Shown one piece after another: positions 63,226 to 64,000 of a DNA stretch of 64,000 nucleotides. The stretch lies in the NCBI GenBank assembly GCA_003194525.1, contig NBIV01000038.1:340429-404428 (forward strand), in the 5' to 3' direction. A program made the translations under genes and the position numbers. Source of the DNA: Gracilariopsis chorda (taxonomy: Eukaryota > Rhodophyta > Florideophyceae > Gracilariales > Gracilariaceae). How positions within the stretch are numbered: the stretch's first letter is position 1; each line of letters starts with the position of its first letter. The notes under the pieces are model-generated. The model was not told the DNA's origin. It ran no database searches and worked only from the letters and a program-made list of their open reading frames with translations.

Positions 63226-64000
63226 ATGACAACCACACCGAAAGAGTCCATTGAGCAAGTTATTGAAGAGGTACTTGCCGCTTTTTTCTCTGGTAAGACT
63301 TATCGGATGATATGAAAGCAGTATGGCATTCCAAGAGCAACACTACACTACAGGAAATATTATTACCGATACTAAAAGCCTGGTAGACGTCGAGGACTCA
63401 CATAAAGTGAGGAACAATGCATTGCATCTTTTCATTTAGGCTTTGCCACTAAAGGCGTACCAATAACCACGCATCATTTGCGTAAGGCAATCCAGATATT
63501 TTGCGGAAAGCTACCACCCGAACGATGGCGGTCAATACCGTTCAACTGGAAACAAATCAGTGACAACCTTCTCCGGATTTTTCGTCCGCGCCACGCCGAC
63601 ATAATACGTTTTTCGAGTCCACTAAAGCAAGAAAACAAGCGGTTTAGAGTGATTAACGCCGAAAAGTTGACCCACCATTTCGCAACAGTGACAAAATTGG
63701 TGGAGGAGACCGAAATCGATGAATCTTGAATTTTTAATCTGGATGATATTGGGAGGACTCCCGAAAAAGAAGTTACTAGGGTGACGTCTTTTCGACTAAT
63801 TTTTCCCAATCGAGGGCCTCGAGATATAATCAGAAATAAGTTTGGATACAAACAACGAGTCACAATGATGCCCGTGGTAAGCGCATGGGGAGACACTGGC
63901 CCTGTTCTTGTTGTGCTGAAAGGTAATCGGTTACCCTACCGAACTGTTCTCCGCAACGGTATGAAAGTACGAGAAAGACCCTCGCTTAATTTACTTCGGG
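63226..64000 (+). pseudogene. Pogo/psq-type transposase relic 2, runs off the window
   Basis: One frame from ATG 63,226 to the last base with stops at 63,313, 63,364, near 63,406, and 63,727. The N-terminal psq-type helix-turn-helix reads SIEQVIEEVLAAFFSGKTYR and KQYGIPRATLHYR. Then follow ITTHHLRKAIQIFCGKLPPE, KLTHHFATVTKLVEETEID and IFNLDDIGRTPEKE (first catalytic Asp box, usually N-x-D-E-T-G), with VTMMPVVSAWGDTGPVLVVL in the catalytic core. The rest lies beyond the window. Confidence 0.75.

Noticed and set aside
1..64000. tRNA, rRNA or snRNA genes
   Set aside because: No cloverleaf with A and B box spacing and no conserved rRNA stretch was seen by eye; the only tRNA-like string is the primer binding site of E2. 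A tRNA scan would be decisive.

Overview
The window reads as transposon-dominated nuclear DNA of a eukaryotic microbe. Nearly every recognisable protein belongs to a mobile element: Ty3/gypsy retrotransposons with chromodomains, a Helitron, pogo-type, Tc1-type and PIF/Harbinger transposases. I see no rRNA, tRNA, operon or bacterial gene context. The gypsy polyprotein at 0.9-4.6 kb resembles, from memory, gypsy elements of oomycetes such as Phytophthora. A red macroalga, also rich in gypsy elements and intron-poor genes, cannot be excluded from sequence alone. Only three short intronless genes look like possible host genes: a secreted Cys-rich protein at 7.2-8.0 kb, a Cys-Pro-Glu repeat protein at 9.5-9.8 kb (minus), and a Myb/SANT-like protein at 11.5-11.8 kb (minus) that may itself be transposon-derived.

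Layout. 1-872: most of a long LTR abutting the protease of a different, forward gypsy (873-4.55 kb, broken). 4.8-13.9 kb: unique DNA with the three small genes, a 59-bp palindrome and an inverted dispersed repeat. 13.9-24.5 kb: minus-strand gypsy wrecks, G4 (pol 17.1-21.5 kb, with antisense ORFs 15.0-17.1 kb beyond the end of pol) joined without an LTR to part of G3 (gag end, protease, RT, RNase H at 21.5-24.5 kb). 25.6-28.54 kb: decayed Helitron lacking its helicase core, inserted in G3 gag. 28,955-40,344: nearly complete gypsy E2 on the minus strand (two 832-bp LTRs, CACGG target-site duplication, PBS, PPT, gag, PR, RT, RNase H, IN, chromodomain, plus a ~600-codon antisense ORF between pol and the 3' LTR), also inserted in G3 gag. 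40.35-42.48 kb: the remaining 5' gag and 5' LTR of G3. 42.7-43.9 kb: pogo-type transposase relic. 46.8-48.9 kb: PIF/Harbinger relic. 49,386-62,332: a head-to-tail array of 15 Helitrons. 62.4-62.9 kb: Tc1-type transposase relic. 63.2 kb to the end: second pogo/psq-type transposase relic.

The most striking object is the Helitron array. A full-length 6.7-kb Helitron encoding an intact 1807-residue Rep-helicase is unit 2 of 15. The other 14 are 432-471-bp non-autonomous derivatives sharing its 5' end and 3' hairpin. The whole 12.9-kb block sits between one flanking A and one flanking T, as expected for insertion in a single AT dinucleotide. The protein could in principle mobilise the short units and the relic at 25.6-28.5 kb.

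A second unusual feature is E2. Its LTRs and coding DNA carry a short perfect inverted repeat (4-6-bp arms, 2-6-nt loop) about every 20-25 bases, a texture absent from the forward gypsy at 0.9-4.6 kb. Its 3' antisense ORF has a positional counterpart in G4, recalling the antisense ORFs of plant Tat-lineage gypsy elements.
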